This document shows, in pieces, positions 43,836-52,523 of a stretch of 64,000 nt of DNA. Under the pieces are notes generated by a model. It saw nothing but the letters and a program-made list of their open reading frames with translations, was not told the origin of the DNA and ran no database searches. How positions within the stretch are numbered: position 1 is the stretch's first letter; every line of letters begins with the position of its first letter. The DNA lies in NCBI GenBank assembly GCA_900544335.1, contig UQUS01000003.1, positions 6,927-70,926 on the forward strand, in the 5' to 3' direction. This DNA comes from an uncultured Sutterella sp. (GTDB lineage: Bacteria; Pseudomonadota; Gammaproteobacteria; Burkholderiales; Burkholderiaceae_F). Position numbers and translations under genes: made by a program.

Positions 43836-45113
43836 ATGGAAGGAATACAACCGGACAATGTCGTTGTCGCAATCGACATCGGCGCAAGCAAGGTCGAAAT
43901 TGCCGTTGCCGACATCAGTGTGCCCAAGCAAATCGACGTCATCGGCATCGGCAAGGTGCCGTCCATGGGGGTTGTCGACGGATGCATTCAAGATATCGAA
44001 AGCGCTGTCGAATCGATTCGGCGAGCTGTCCAGGAAGCGAGCGAAACTTCCGGTTGCCCGATTACCCACGTCACGGCAGCTTTTACGGGAAAAAACCTTC
44101 ACTGCGTCAACAAAATCGGAAAACTCGTGCTCTCGGGCGATGAGATTACACGCGAGGATGTGGCTGCAGCGACAAAGCTTGCGATGGTTTTCGATCCGAA
44201 GATTCATGACGCCGATACTGACCCGGCGTTAAAGCACGAATCCGATACGGTGGTGATGCACTCAGTTAAGGGTTACACGATTGACGATGACGACACGATG
44301 ATCGGCGATCCGGTCGGCATGGCAGGAACGGTTCTTAAGGCGCATGTGCACCTGGCAATCGGGTCAGACAGCATTGCCGTCAATTTAGCCAAATGCGTTC
44401 GCAAAGCCGGGCTTGACCTAGATGGCGTCGTGATGCAACCGTGGGCGAGTGCCGAAAGTTGCCTGACACCCACGGAAAAAGAACTCGGCGTGATTTTGAT
44501 TGATTTCGGGGACGGCGCGGCCGATATCGCCTGCTATCGGGGCAATCAAATTCAATACACGGCCGTCTCCCCTATGGGCGGGCGTTACCTTTCTCGAGAT
44601 ATTGCCTCGGGAATCGGCTGCACGCTCGATGCAGCCGAGGAAATTAAGTTGGCGTACGGTCACTTAGACGACCGCCCCGATGACGTGTTCACGCAGATTC
44701 GTTACACACACGATGCCACGGGGACCGAACGCGTAATTACGGCTCGCGAAATCGTCGGCATCATTAAGCCGAGAGCCCAGGAAATCATCGAGCAGATTGC
44801 AAGAATCCACCTACTGCGGGATAACTGGTTGGGGCGGGCTGCCGCCGGTGTTGTCATCACAGGCGGTATGGCCAAGATGCCCGGGTTCGATGCCATGATT
44901 CGGAAAACCTACGGTCTTCCGGTGCGCATCGGCGAGCCCTTGCGGGTGCGCTCCACGCGGTTTTCTTTAACCGACCCGGAAGACGCCACCGTGATGGGGG
45001 TTTTGGCTCAGATTCAAAAGCAACGCGAAATCGGCGAACATCAGATAGAACGGTCGCGTAGCGGCATCATGGGGTTTTTGCGCGGACTTATCTACGGGGA
45101 CTTTAGCGACTGA
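43836..45113 (+). CDS. ftsA: Cell division protein FtsA
   Basis: Actin-like ATPase that anchors FtsZ to the membrane. 425 residues with the phosphate-1 motif VAIDIGASKVEIAV, the 1C domain (TAAFTGKNLHCV), phosphate-2 LIDFGDGAADIACY, the adenosine motif VVITGGMAKMPGFDAM and a C-terminal amphipathic membrane-targeting helix (GIMGFLRGLIYG). It abuts ftsQ. Unusually ftsZ does not follow: three minus-strand tRNA genes and ung lie in between, so FtsZ needs a separate promoter or read-through transcription. Confidence 0.96.
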   Translation: MEGIQPDNVVVAIDIGASKVEIAVADISVPKQIDVIGIGKVPSMGVVDGCIQDIESAVESIRRAVQEASETSGCPITHVTAAFTGKNLHCVNKIGKLVLSGDEITREDVAAATKLAMVFDPKIHDADTDPALKHESDTVVMHSVKGYTIDDDDTMIGDPVGMAGTVLKAHVHLAIGSDSIAVNLAKCVRKAGLDLDGVVMQPWASAESCLTPTEKELGVILIDFGDGAADIACYRGNQIQYTAVSPMGGRYLSRDIASGIGCTLDAAEEIKLAYGHLDDRPDDVFTQIRYTHDATGTERVITAREIVGIIKPRAQEIIEQIARIHLLRDNWLGRAAAGVVITGGMAKMPGFDAMIRKTYGLPVRIGEPLRVRSTRFSLTDPEDATVMGVLAQIQKQREIGEHQIERSRSGIMGFLRGLIYGDFSD

Positions 45114-45118
45114 CGGGA

Positions 45119-45153
45119 AAGAAAGCCCTCCCGGAGGTCTCTCCGAGAGGGCT
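45119..45153 (-). terminator. Terminator of the tRNA operon
   Basis: Long hairpin with outer arms AGCCCTC/GAGGGCT and inner arms CGGAG/CTCCG around a GTCT loop, at 45124-45153. On the minus strand it is followed by TTTCTTTC, so it fits the tRNA transcript; it may also stop ftsA transcription from the other side. Confidence 0.7.
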
Positions 45154-45158
45154 GAAAC

Positions 45159-45235
45159 TGGGGTGGGAGATGGGACTCGAACCCACGACAACCGGAATCA
45201 CAATCCGGGACTCTACCAACTGAGCTACACCCACC
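45159..45235 (-). tRNA. tRNA-His(GTG)
   Basis: Full cloverleaf on the minus strand with encoded CCA and the extra 5' G typical of tRNA-His. The anticodon stem CCGGA/TCCGG encloses TTGTGAT, giving anticodon GTG. T-loop GTTCGAGTC present. One apparent mismatch in the acceptor stem. Confidence 0.93.
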
Positions 45236-45247
45236 GTTAAATTTTTC

Positions 45248-45324
45248 TGGCCTGCCCGGCAGGATTCGAACCAGCGACCCTCGGCTTAGAAGGCCGATGC
45301 TCTATCCAACTGAGCTACGGGCAG
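45248..45324 (-). tRNA. tRNA-Arg(TCT)
   Basis: 77-nt gene with encoded CCA; acceptor stem CTGCCCG/CGGGCAG; anticodon arm CGGCC-TTCTAAG, anticodon TCT. T-loop GTTCGAATC present. Second in a three-tRNA transcript. Confidence 0.94.
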
Positions 45325-45347
45325 TTCCGGGACGTACGCCACCTCTA

Positions 45348-45424
45348 TGGTCGGGGTGAAGAGATTCGAACTCCCGACATCCTGCTCCCAAAGCAGGCGC
45401 GCTACCGGGCTGCGCTACACCCCG
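45348..45424 (-). tRNA. tRNA-Pro(TGG)
   Basis: 77-nt gene with encoded CCA; acceptor stem CGGGGTG/CACCCCG; anticodon loop TTTGGGA, anticodon TGG. Promoter-proximal gene of the Pro-Arg-His tRNA unit. Confidence 0.94.
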
Positions 45425-45437
45425 TAAGAGGAAGCGG

Positions 45438-45465
45438 ATTATAGCAAAGGTCCGTCTTCTTGCAA
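45438..45465 (-). promoter_or_regulatory. Sigma70 promoter of the tRNA operon
   Basis: On the minus strand, TTGCAA (45465-45460), 16-bp spacer and a perfect TATAAT (45443-45438), placing the start site a few bases before tRNA-Pro(TGG). Confidence 0.7.
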
Positions 45466-45610
45466 CGGCAAACGGCAACTTGAACGTATTAGGCGCATGA
45501 AAGTGTCGCACGCTCGGGTTTGAAACGGCTCTTTCTTCGTAAAATAAAAAACCTCGGCAACCAGTCTGCACGCGTGTGCATCAAGGGTTTGCCGGCGCAA
45601 AGGATCGGGC

Positions 45611-46363
45611 GTGACGCACGAAAAAGAGCCGGAAGCATTAGAGAGTCTTGATTTTGTCAGGGGTCCGTACCCGACAGGGTGGACTGAGCCCCTTACGGCT
45701 TTTTTTGCCTCACCGGCAGGCAACGCTCTTACGCAAAAACTCAAAGAGCGCATGCTCGCCGGGGCGACGGTTTTCCCGAGCGATCCCTTGCGCGTGTTGC
45801 GGGAGATTACCCCCGAGGACACCCGCGTTGTCATTCTCGGACAAGATCCGTACCACGGACCGGGGCAGGCCGTCGGCATGGCCTTTTCCGTGCCGCAATC
45901 GTTAAAGCGGCTGCCCCCGAGTCTAAAAAATATCTTTAAAGAAATTGCCGGGGAATACGCCAATCCTGTGCGGGAAAACGGGGATCTGATAGATTGGGTG
46001 TCCGAGGGTGTTTTGCTTCTTAATACGGTGCTGACCGTCGAGTGCGGAGCACCGGCAAGCCATAGTAACTTCGGTTGGCAGGCTCTTACGGATTCTCTTT
46101 TAATGGCGCTCCTTAAGAGGCCGCGCCCTCGGGTTTTTATGCTCTGGGGGGCTCATGCCCAGGCTAAAGAAGCACTGATTCGGGAAAACGCCGTCGGCGA
46201 GACGTTGATTTTAAAGGCCAATCATCCGTCTCCGCTTTCAGCAAGGCGCCTGCCGGTTCCCTTTATCGGATGCGGGCATTTCAAGCAGGCCGATGCCTTT
46301 TTCGTTCAGCACGGAGAAAAGCCGATTGAGTGGGTCAATTCGCACCAGGGCCTTCTTTTTTAA
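45611..46363 (+). CDS. ung: Uracil-DNA glycosylase
   Basis: Family 1 enzyme that removes uracil from DNA. 250 residues with the catalytic water-activating motif LGQDPYHGPGQAVGMAFSV (Asp79), LLLNTVLTVE and the leucine-loop motif ANHPSPLSA. GTG start. It sits alone between the antisense tRNAs and ftsZ, an unusual place. Confidence 0.95.
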   Translation: MTHEKEPEALESLDFVRGPYPTGWTEPLTAFFASPAGNALTQKLKERMLAGATVFPSDPLRVLREITPEDTRVVILGQDPYHGPGQAVGMAFSVPQSLKRLPPSLKNIFKEIAGEYANPVRENGDLIDWVSEGVLLLNTVLTVECGAPASHSNFGWQALTDSLLMALLKRPRPRVFMLWGAHAQAKEALIRENAVGETLILKANHPSPLSARRLPVPFIGCGHFKQADAFFVQHGEKPIEWVNSHQGLLF

Positions 46364-46568
46364 AGGGTGCAAAAGGTGCACTTTCGAGGCGCTTTTCAGG
46401 CTCAGGGTCTCGGGTCTTTTTGTGTAGAATTGCAAAAACTTCTGCCCGATCGGGACAGAAACGGCAAACCGCGATTGTTTGTTCGCCGTTTGTTTTTATT
46501 CGGTCGATTCCGAACGGTTCAATGCGCCTTCGGAACGCACCGGTTAGTTTCGTGAACAAGGAAATGTG

Positions 46569-47828
46569 ATGTCTTTGCAGATTATTAATGATCAGCCCGA
46601 AATGTTTAACGCAGTCATCAAAGTCATCGGCGTGGGCGGCGGCGGCGGAAATGCCGTCGAGCACATGATTGACAATGAGGCGCGGGGCATCACGTTCATT
46701 GCCGCTAACACCGATCAGCAGGCCTTAAATCGCTCGCGAGCCGATATCATCATTCCGCTCGGGAAAACGGGTCTCGGGGCCGGAGCACGACCCGAAGTCG
46801 GTGCCATGGCCGCTCAGGAAGCAAGCGAAAAGATTCGCGAGGCCTTAGAGGGCACGAACCTATTGTTTATCACGGCCGGCATGGGCGGCGGAACCGGAAC
46901 GGGTGCCGCCCCTGTAATTGCCGAAATTGCCAAACAGCTCGGGATTTTGACGATTGCCGTCGTGACCAAACCCTTCGGTTTTGAAGGGATGCGTCGCATG
47001 CGTCAGGCACAGGCCGGCATCGAAAACTTAAAAGACAAGGTCGACAGTCTCATTGTTATTTTGAACGACAAACTCGAAGAAGAGGTCGGGGAAGACGCCA
47101 CGATGCTCGACTGCTTTGCCGCGGCCGATGACGTGCTCTACAAGGCCTGTAACGGCATTGCGGAAATCATCCACACGCCGGGCTTGATTAACGTGGACTT
47201 TGAGGACTTAAAGACCGTGATGGGCGCGCGCGGAACGGCCATGATGGGAACGGCGACAGCCGCCGGCGACCACCGTGCGCACGAAGCGGCCGAACGGGCC
47301 ATTACCTGTCCGCTCCTAGAGGGGGCCAATTTGCAGGGCGCCCGCGGTCTTTTGGTGTATGTGACGGCTTCGGCGGCAACCATGAAGCAAAGCGAAGTGC
47401 GCGAAGTGATGTCCATCATGAAGAACTTCGTCAGCAAGGACGCCATCCAGATTGTCGGTACGGCGTTTGATAACGATATGGGCGAAGAGCTTCGCGTGAC
47501 GGTTGTGGCAACAGGCTTAGACACCCCCGAATCGGAAGCCGGCGTTGCGACGGCTTTTAAACCTTTTATCATCAATAATGCGGCGGCCGTGGCGGCAAAA
47601 CCGGTCGCGGCAACGACAACTCCCGAGCCGGCCGTGCAACCTCAGGTTAAAGCCGATGTCAAGGCTCCTAGTGCTCCGACTCAGTTTGACCAAGCGCCGA
47701 CGGCGCCGACCGAACAGACTCCGGCTGCGCCGACCGTTGCCGAGCCCTTCTGGAAGAACCCGGCCGGACATGCGTCGTCTTCTTTTGATGTGCCGACCTT
47801 TATTCGCAACAACAGCGAGAAAAAGTAA
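46569..47828 (+). CDS. ftsZ: Cell division GTPase FtsZ
   Basis: Tubulin-like GTPase that forms the Z-ring. 419 residues with IKVIGVGGGGGNAVEHM, the tubulin signature GMGGGTGTGAAPVIAEIAK, the T7-loop region TPGLINVDFEDLKTVM, a 100-residue Pro/Ala-rich linker and a conserved C-terminal tail (SFDVPTFIRNNS) that binds FtsA. AAGGAA precedes the ATG at 46569; a GTG one codon earlier is in frame. The 205-bp gap after ung should carry its promoter; TAGAAT at 46425-46430 is a possible -10 without a clear -35. Confidence 0.96.
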   Translation: MSLQIINDQPEMFNAVIKVIGVGGGGGNAVEHMIDNEARGITFIAANTDQQALNRSRADIIIPLGKTGLGAGARPEVGAMAAQEASEKIREALEGTNLLFITAGMGGGTGTGAAPVIAEIAKQLGILTIAVVTKPFGFEGMRRMRQAQAGIENLKDKVDSLIVILNDKLEEEVGEDATMLDCFAAADDVLYKACNGIAEIIHTPGLINVDFEDLKTVMGARGTAMMGTATAAGDHRAHEAAERAITCPLLEGANLQGARGLLVYVTASAATMKQSEVREVMSIMKNFVSKDAIQIVGTAFDNDMGEELRVTVVATGLDTPESEAGVATAFKPFIINNAAAVAAKPVAATTTPEPAVQPQVKADVKAPSAPTQFDQAPTAPTEQTPAAPTVAEPFWKNPAGHASSSFDVPTFIRNNSEKK

Positions 47829-47841
47829 AGGGACCCTGTCG

Positions 47842-48699
47842 ATGGTCAAGCAAACAACGTTGGCATCGGAGGCCGCGGTAAAGGGCATTGGACTCCATTC
47901 GGGAAAAGACATCGTAATGCGCATTTTGCCGGCGCCGGAAGATTTCGGAATTCGCTTTCGCCGTACGGACATGACGCCTGCAGTTGAGATACCCGCTTTG
48001 GCTACGCGTGTTAATGACACGCGCCTTGCGACGGCTGTCTTTGAAGGAAATGTGTTCGTTTCCACAATCGAGCACTTAATGAGTGCACTCAGCGGTCTTT
48101 CGGTCGATAACGCTCTCATTGAGGTCAATGCTCCGGAAACGCCGATTCTCGACGGATCGGCTTTAGGGTATACGAACTTAATTGAGCGCGCCGGCGTCGT
48201 TGAGCAAAACGCACCGCGCCGCTTTTGCCGCATCAAAAAGACCGTGTGTGTTACCGAGGGCGACAAGTGGGCCAAACTTGAACCTTTCGAGGGCTTTGCC
48301 GCCGAGTTTACGATTGCGTTTAATAATCCTGCGATTGACAAAACCGTCCAGACCGTCTCGTTTCTCTCCGGGCGCGATGACTACGTCCAATCGGTTGCGT
48401 ACGCACGCACGTTTTGCTTTGCCGAAGACGTCAAGAAAATGCACGCCGTGGGCTTAGCTTTAGGCGGGTCGCTTGAAAATGCCGTTGTCGTCGAAGGCGA
48501 TGCGATTCTTAATCCCGAGGGCCTAAGAGCCCCCGATGAGTTCGCTAAGCATAAACTCCTCGATTCCCTCGGGGACCTATACGTCCTAGGACACCCCCTT
48601 TACGCCAAATACAGCGCCTACAAATCCGGGCACGGGCTGAATAATCGGTTGCTCCGCACGGTGCTTTCCGAGAAAGACGCTTGGGAAATCGTTTCTTAG
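47842..48699 (+). CDS. lpxC: UDP-3-O-acyl-N-acetylglucosamine deacetylase
   Basis: Zinc enzyme of the committed step of lipid A synthesis. 285 residues; GIGLHSGKDIVM, the zinc ligands in STIEHLMSAL and FAKHKLLDSLGDLYVLG, and the near-C-terminal YKSGHGLNNRLLRTVL are present. ATG 47842, 13 bp after ftsZ. Somewhat shorter than the roughly 305 residues usual in relatives. Its stop overlaps the convergent DUF721 stop. Confidence 0.95.
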   Translation: MVKQTTLASEAAVKGIGLHSGKDIVMRILPAPEDFGIRFRRTDMTPAVEIPALATRVNDTRLATAVFEGNVFVSTIEHLMSALSGLSVDNALIEVNAPETPILDGSALGYTNLIERAGVVEQNAPRRFCRIKKTVCVTEGDKWAKLEPFEGFAAEFTIAFNNPAIDKTVQTVSFLSGRDDYVQSVAYARTFCFAEDVKKMHAVGLALGGSLENAVVVEGDAILNPEGLRAPDEFAKHKLLDSLGDLYVLGHPLYAKYSAYKSGHGLNNRLLRTVLSEKDAWEIVS

Positions 48700-49175
48700 G
48701 AAGTCTGACGCAAGGTCTTTGCGAGCGACATAAGGGCGTTTCGCAAGGCTGTATCGCGTATGGTTTTTGCGCCTTTTTCAAGGCACTCGGCCCCCATTAG
48801 AGACCCGGTTCGCGCCGGCGACGTGCTTGGGACAACCCCGACGTCAAGGGGCTTGACGGTCGGACGCACAACGATATCGAGCGCCAGAACGAACCCTTTT
48901 TCCTGCAAGGCGACCTCAAGACGCGGCAAAACCTGTCGCAATTTTGTCTTTTGTAACGCATTGGGGACGAATAAAACAATTTTTTTATCGGTCACGCGCA
49001 CATGAGAAATGTCCGTCCAATCCGGTCCGCGACAAACGCTTTGAAGAATCGGCGAGAGGATGGATAAAACGCGCCTGGAGTTTGCAAGGGTCTGAGTTAA
49101 GGTGTCGGCACCGCCTGCCACCCCGAGGGCATACTCGGAGAGGCGTTTGGGGTAATTGTTCGATGGTGTCGACAT
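48696..49175 (-). CDS. DUF721 (DciA-like) protein
   Basis: A 159-residue protein of the DUF721 type found between lpxC and secA in many proteobacteria; some members (DciA) load the replicative helicase. Visible core: SRRVLSILSPILQSVCR followed by VLFVPNALQKTKLRQVLPRLEVALQEKG, the KH-like region. The C-terminal 60 residues are not conserved. The last two bases of its stop and of the lpxC stop are shared on opposite strands. Confidence 0.7.
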   Translation of the reverse strand: MSTPSNNYPKRLSEYALGVAGGADTLTQTLANSRRVLSILSPILQSVCRGPDWTDISHVRVTDKKIVLFVPNALQKTKLRQVLPRLEVALQEKGFVLALDIVVRPTVKPLDVGVVPSTSPARTGSLMGAECLEKGAKTIRDTALRNALMSLAKTLRQTS

Positions 49176-49349
49176 AAGGACTCACGCGTGCAAGAAGCCT
49201 GGCTCAGGCGCAGTTTAACGGGTTTTTTGCGCTTTCTAACCGAATTGCTGTGTGCGATAATGCACGTTCTGTATTCGGTCCCTGCCTTAAAGAAAGTCAG
49301 GTGCCGTTCTTGCTGATTGCAAATCGATTTTTTAGGGTTCATTTTCCGT

Positions 49350-52001
49350 ATGTTTGATTCATTCCTGACGAAGATTTTCGGTAGCCGTAATGAGCGTTTG
49401 ATTAAGCAGTACCGTCGCAAGGTCGCGCTCATCAATAAGCTTGAGCCTGCGATTCAGAAATTGACCGATGCCGAGCTCGCGCAAAAAACCGAAGAGTTCC
49501 GTGCGCGTTATGCCAAGGGCGAGACGTTGGAAAAGCTCTTGCCCGAGGCCTTTGCCGTTGCTCGGGAAGCGAGTTTTCGCGTCCTCGGACAGCGTCCCTA
49601 CGATGTGCAGTTAATCGGCGCGATGGTTTTAAACGACAACAAGATTGCCGAAATGCGCACGGGTGAAGGAAAGACCTTGACGGCTGTCATGGCTGTGTAT
49701 TTGAACGCTATTGCCGGAAAAGGCGTACACGTGGTGACCGTAAACGATTACCTGGCATCGCGCGATGCGGCCTGGATGGGGCACGTCTATAACTTCCTGG
49801 GTCTTTCGGTCGGCACGATTTTGTCGTCCGTGCAGGATACCGAAAGTAAGCGTAAGGCCTATGCGGCCGACGTGACGTACGGCACCAATAACGAATTCGG
49901 GTTCGACTACCTACGTGACAACATGGAGTACGAAGTGAGCCACCGCCGTCAGCGGGGCCTTTTTTATGCCATCGTCGATGAGGTGGACTCGATTTTAATC
50001 GATGAAGCGAGAACGCCGCTTATTATCTCGGGCTCGGCCGAGGACAGCACGGAACTATATCGTCAGGTCAACGACATCCCGGCACTGTTGATTCGTCAGA
50101 AGGAAGAAAAAGGACCGGGCGACTACTGGGTCGACGAAAAACAGCATCAGGTGTATCTATCCGATGCCGGTCACGAGCACGTGGAAAAGATTTTGATTGA
50201 GCGCGGCATGATTAAAGACAACACGAGTCTTTATTCGGCGCAAAACATCATGATCATGAGCCACTTAATCGCCTCGCTTCGCGCTCATACGCTTTTCCAT
50301 CGCGATCAGCACTACGTGGTTCAAAACGGCGAGATTGTCATTGTCGACGAGTTTACCGGGCGCCTTATGCCCGGTCGCCGTTGGTCCGACGGTCTGCATC
50401 AGGCCATCGAAGCCAAGGAAGGCGTGGAGATTAAGCAGGAAAATCAAACGCTTGCCTCCATTACGTTTCAGAACTACTTCCGCATGTACAAGAAACTGGC
50501 GGGTATGACGGGCACGGCCGATACGGAAGCCTACGAATTCCAGGACATTTACGGCTTGGAAACGGTCGTAATTCCCACACACCGTAAGATGATTCGTGTC
50601 GACGAGCAAGATAAGGTCTTTCGGACTGAAGAAGAAAAGTACCGGGCCATCATTCGCGACATTCAGGCCTGCCATGCACGTCATCAACCGGTTTTGGTCG
50701 GTACGACCTCCATTGAAAACTCCGAGCGCCTCTCGAAGATGCTCGACAAACTCGGTATTGACCACAACGTGTTAAATGCCAAGCAGCACGAACGCGAAGC
50801 TCAGGTCATTCTCGAGGCAGGACGCCCCGGTGTTGTCACGATTGCCACGAACATGGCAGGTCGCGGTACCGATATCGTCTTGGGCGGCGGCATCAATAAG
50901 CGCTTAGATGAAATTAACTTTGACAATGAACTAAGCGACGAAGAAAAGAAAAAGCGCTCCGATGCCGTCAAGGCCGACTGGCTCAAGCTACATGACGAGG
51001 TGGTGGCGGCCGGGGGTCTGCGCATCATCGGTAGCGAACGCCACGAGTCGCGTCGTATCGACAATCAGCTCCGCGGCCGTTCGGGTCGACAAGGCGACCC
51101 GGGAAGTTCCGTCTTCTACCTTTCGATGGAAGATCAACTCCTTAGGATTTTCGGCGGCGACAGAATGCGCGCCATTGCCGACAGGCTCAAACTTGAAAAG
51201 GACGTGGCTATCGAATCGAAGATGCTCAGCCGCATGATTGAATCGGCGCAGCGTAAGGTCGAAGGTCATAACTACGACATCCGTAAGCAGCTTTTGGAAT
51301 TTGACGACGTCCAAAACGATCAACGTCAGGAAATCTATCGCTTGCGTAACGAGATTTTGGAAAATAACGACGTGGCCGAGGGCATGAAGGAACTGCGCCA
51401 CGGGTACTTTACGAAGTTGTTCCGCTCGTACGTGCCGGCTGAAACCGTCGAAGAGCAGTGGGATTTGGCCGGGTTGACGAAGGTCCTTAAAGAGCAGTGG
51501 GGTCTGGATATTCCCATGCAGGCGATGCTCGAGGAAAGTAACGAGACGACCGATGAGGATTTGCTCAATAAGCTTTTAGCCGAAAGCGACCGCGTCTTGC
51601 GTGAAAAAGAAGAAATCGTCGGACACGAATCGTGGACCAATTTCAGTAAGAGCGTCCTGCTGCAGATGATTGACTCGATGTGGCGACAGCACCTGCAGGC
51701 CTTGGATGCCTTGCGCATGGGCGTTTTCTTGAGAAGCTACGCGGCCAAGCAGCCTAAGCAGGAATACAAGCGTGAGGCATTCTCGATGTTCGAAACGCTC
51801 CTTGACAATATCGCCGAATCCGTTTCGCGCATTCTCATGCGTGTGCAGATTCAGGTTCAGGACGACTCGGCCGAAACCATTGCCAAGCAAAAACGCGAAG
51901 CCGAAGCCGCGGGCATTGATTTTTCCAATGTCGGACGCAACGATCCGTGCCCGTGCGGTTCGGGTAAGAAGTACAAGGATTGCCACGGACGGCTGGCTTA
52001 A
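49350..52001 (+). CDS. secA: Preprotein translocase ATPase SecA
   Basis: Motor that drives proteins through SecYEG. 883 residues with Walker A (MRTGEGKTLTAVMA), Walker B (IVDEVDSILIDEARTPLIISG), GTTSIENSERLS, ATNMAGRGTDIVLGG, QLRGRSGRQGDPGSS and the C-terminal SEC-C zinc motif PCPCGSGKKYKDCH, which binds SecB and phospholipids. Start at ATG 49350 (MFDSFLTKIFGS); an upstream TTG would add 11 residues. The ribosome binding site is weak. About 175 bp separate it from the divergent DUF721 gene. Confidence 0.97.
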   Translation: MFDSFLTKIFGSRNERLIKQYRRKVALINKLEPAIQKLTDAELAQKTEEFRARYAKGETLEKLLPEAFAVAREASFRVLGQRPYDVQLIGAMVLNDNKIAEMRTGEGKTLTAVMAVYLNAIAGKGVHVVTVNDYLASRDAAWMGHVYNFLGLSVGTILSSVQDTESKRKAYAADVTYGTNNEFGFDYLRDNMEYEVSHRRQRGLFYAIVDEVDSILIDEARTPLIISGSAEDSTELYRQVNDIPALLIRQKEEKGPGDYWVDEKQHQVYLSDAGHEHVEKILIERGMIKDNTSLYSAQNIMIMSHLIASLRAHTLFHRDQHYVVQNGEIVIVDEFTGRLMPGRRWSDGLHQAIEAKEGVEIKQENQTLASITFQNYFRMYKKLAGMTGTADTEAYEFQDIYGLETVVIPTHRKMIRVDEQDKVFRTEEEKYRAIIRDIQACHARHQPVLVGTTSIENSERLSKMLDKLGIDHNVLNAKQHEREAQVILEAGRPGVVTIATNMAGRGTDIVLGGGINKRLDEINFDNELSDEEKKKRSDAVKADWLKLHDEVVAAGGLRIIGSERHESRRIDNQLRGRSGRQGDPGSSVFYLSMEDQLLRIFGGDRMRAIADRLKLEKDVAIESKMLSRMIESAQRKVEGHNYDIRKQLLEFDDVQNDQRQEIYRLRNEILENNDVAEGMKELRHGYFTKLFRSYVPAETVEEQWDLAGLTKVLKEQWGLDIPMQAMLEESNETTDEDLLNKLLAESDRVLREKEEIVGHESWTNFSKSVLLQMIDSMWRQHLQALDALRMGVFLRSYAAKQPKQEYKREAFSMFETLLDNIAESVSRILMRVQIQVQDDSAETIAKQKREAEAAGIDFSNVGRNDPCPCGSGKKYKDCHGRLA

Positions 52002-52076
52002 ATTCGGTTTTTGTCAAGATAACCATCAAGGCGGCGTGGCAGGGCTTTTCTTGTTGCGCCGTTTTTGTTCGATGCC

Positions 52077-52523
52077 ATGAAAGAAGAAAAAATCGTTTTC
52101 GGAAAAGAGCTTTTTGCCGACGGGGCTTGCGCCTCGTTTGTCAAAGACGCCGGGCGTGTTGCCGTCGATGTGCGAGCCACGTTTTCCATTGACCCGGAAG
52201 ACGTTCGAAAACGCCTAGCTACCCATTCGTTTATTGAGTTCGTGCAGGTTTCGACCGGAGCGTGCCTCGTGCAAGCCAAGGACCCCGAAACCGGAGAGGC
52301 GCAACCGCCGTGTATCTTTTTACTCACGGATGCGGCATTATCGAACGCCGTGTTACGACAAATCGGAAAACGCATCTGCACGGAACTTTCGTGTGCGGTC
52401 TTTTTGTTTGCAAACGGCAAAGCCGAGATGAAACCGGTTCAAACCGATCAAGATCCGCGCTTTGAGTCCTTTGCCCAGACTCTTGCCTCCCTGGCGCGTC
52501 GCCTTTTTGAGGATCCGCGATGA
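52077..52523 (+). CDS. Unknown 148-residue protein
   Basis: I do not recognise a family. The product has no signal peptide or membrane helix and reads as a small mixed alpha/beta domain with several cysteines (GACASF, GACLVQ, PPCIFL, RICTELSCAVF). It is tied to the next gene by an ATGA overlap and starts 75 bp after secA, so it is likely a real gene. The start is ATG 52077; a TTG 12 bp earlier is in frame. Confidence 0.6.
   Translation: MKEEKIVFGKELFADGACASFVKDAGRVAVDVRATFSIDPEDVRKRLATHSFIEFVQVSTGACLVQAKDPETGEAQPPCIFLLTDAALSNAVLRQIGKRICTELSCAVFLFANGKAEMKPVQTDQDPRFESFAQTLASLARRLFEDPR

Noticed and set aside
45159..45424. Integrated element at the tRNA cluster
   Set aside because: No integrase, no duplicated tRNA end and no attachment-site repeat seen; ung is a core gene.
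47517..48341. 274-codon frame antisense to ftsZ/lpxC
   Set aside because: Low-complexity Arg/Ser-rich product over two strongly supported genes.
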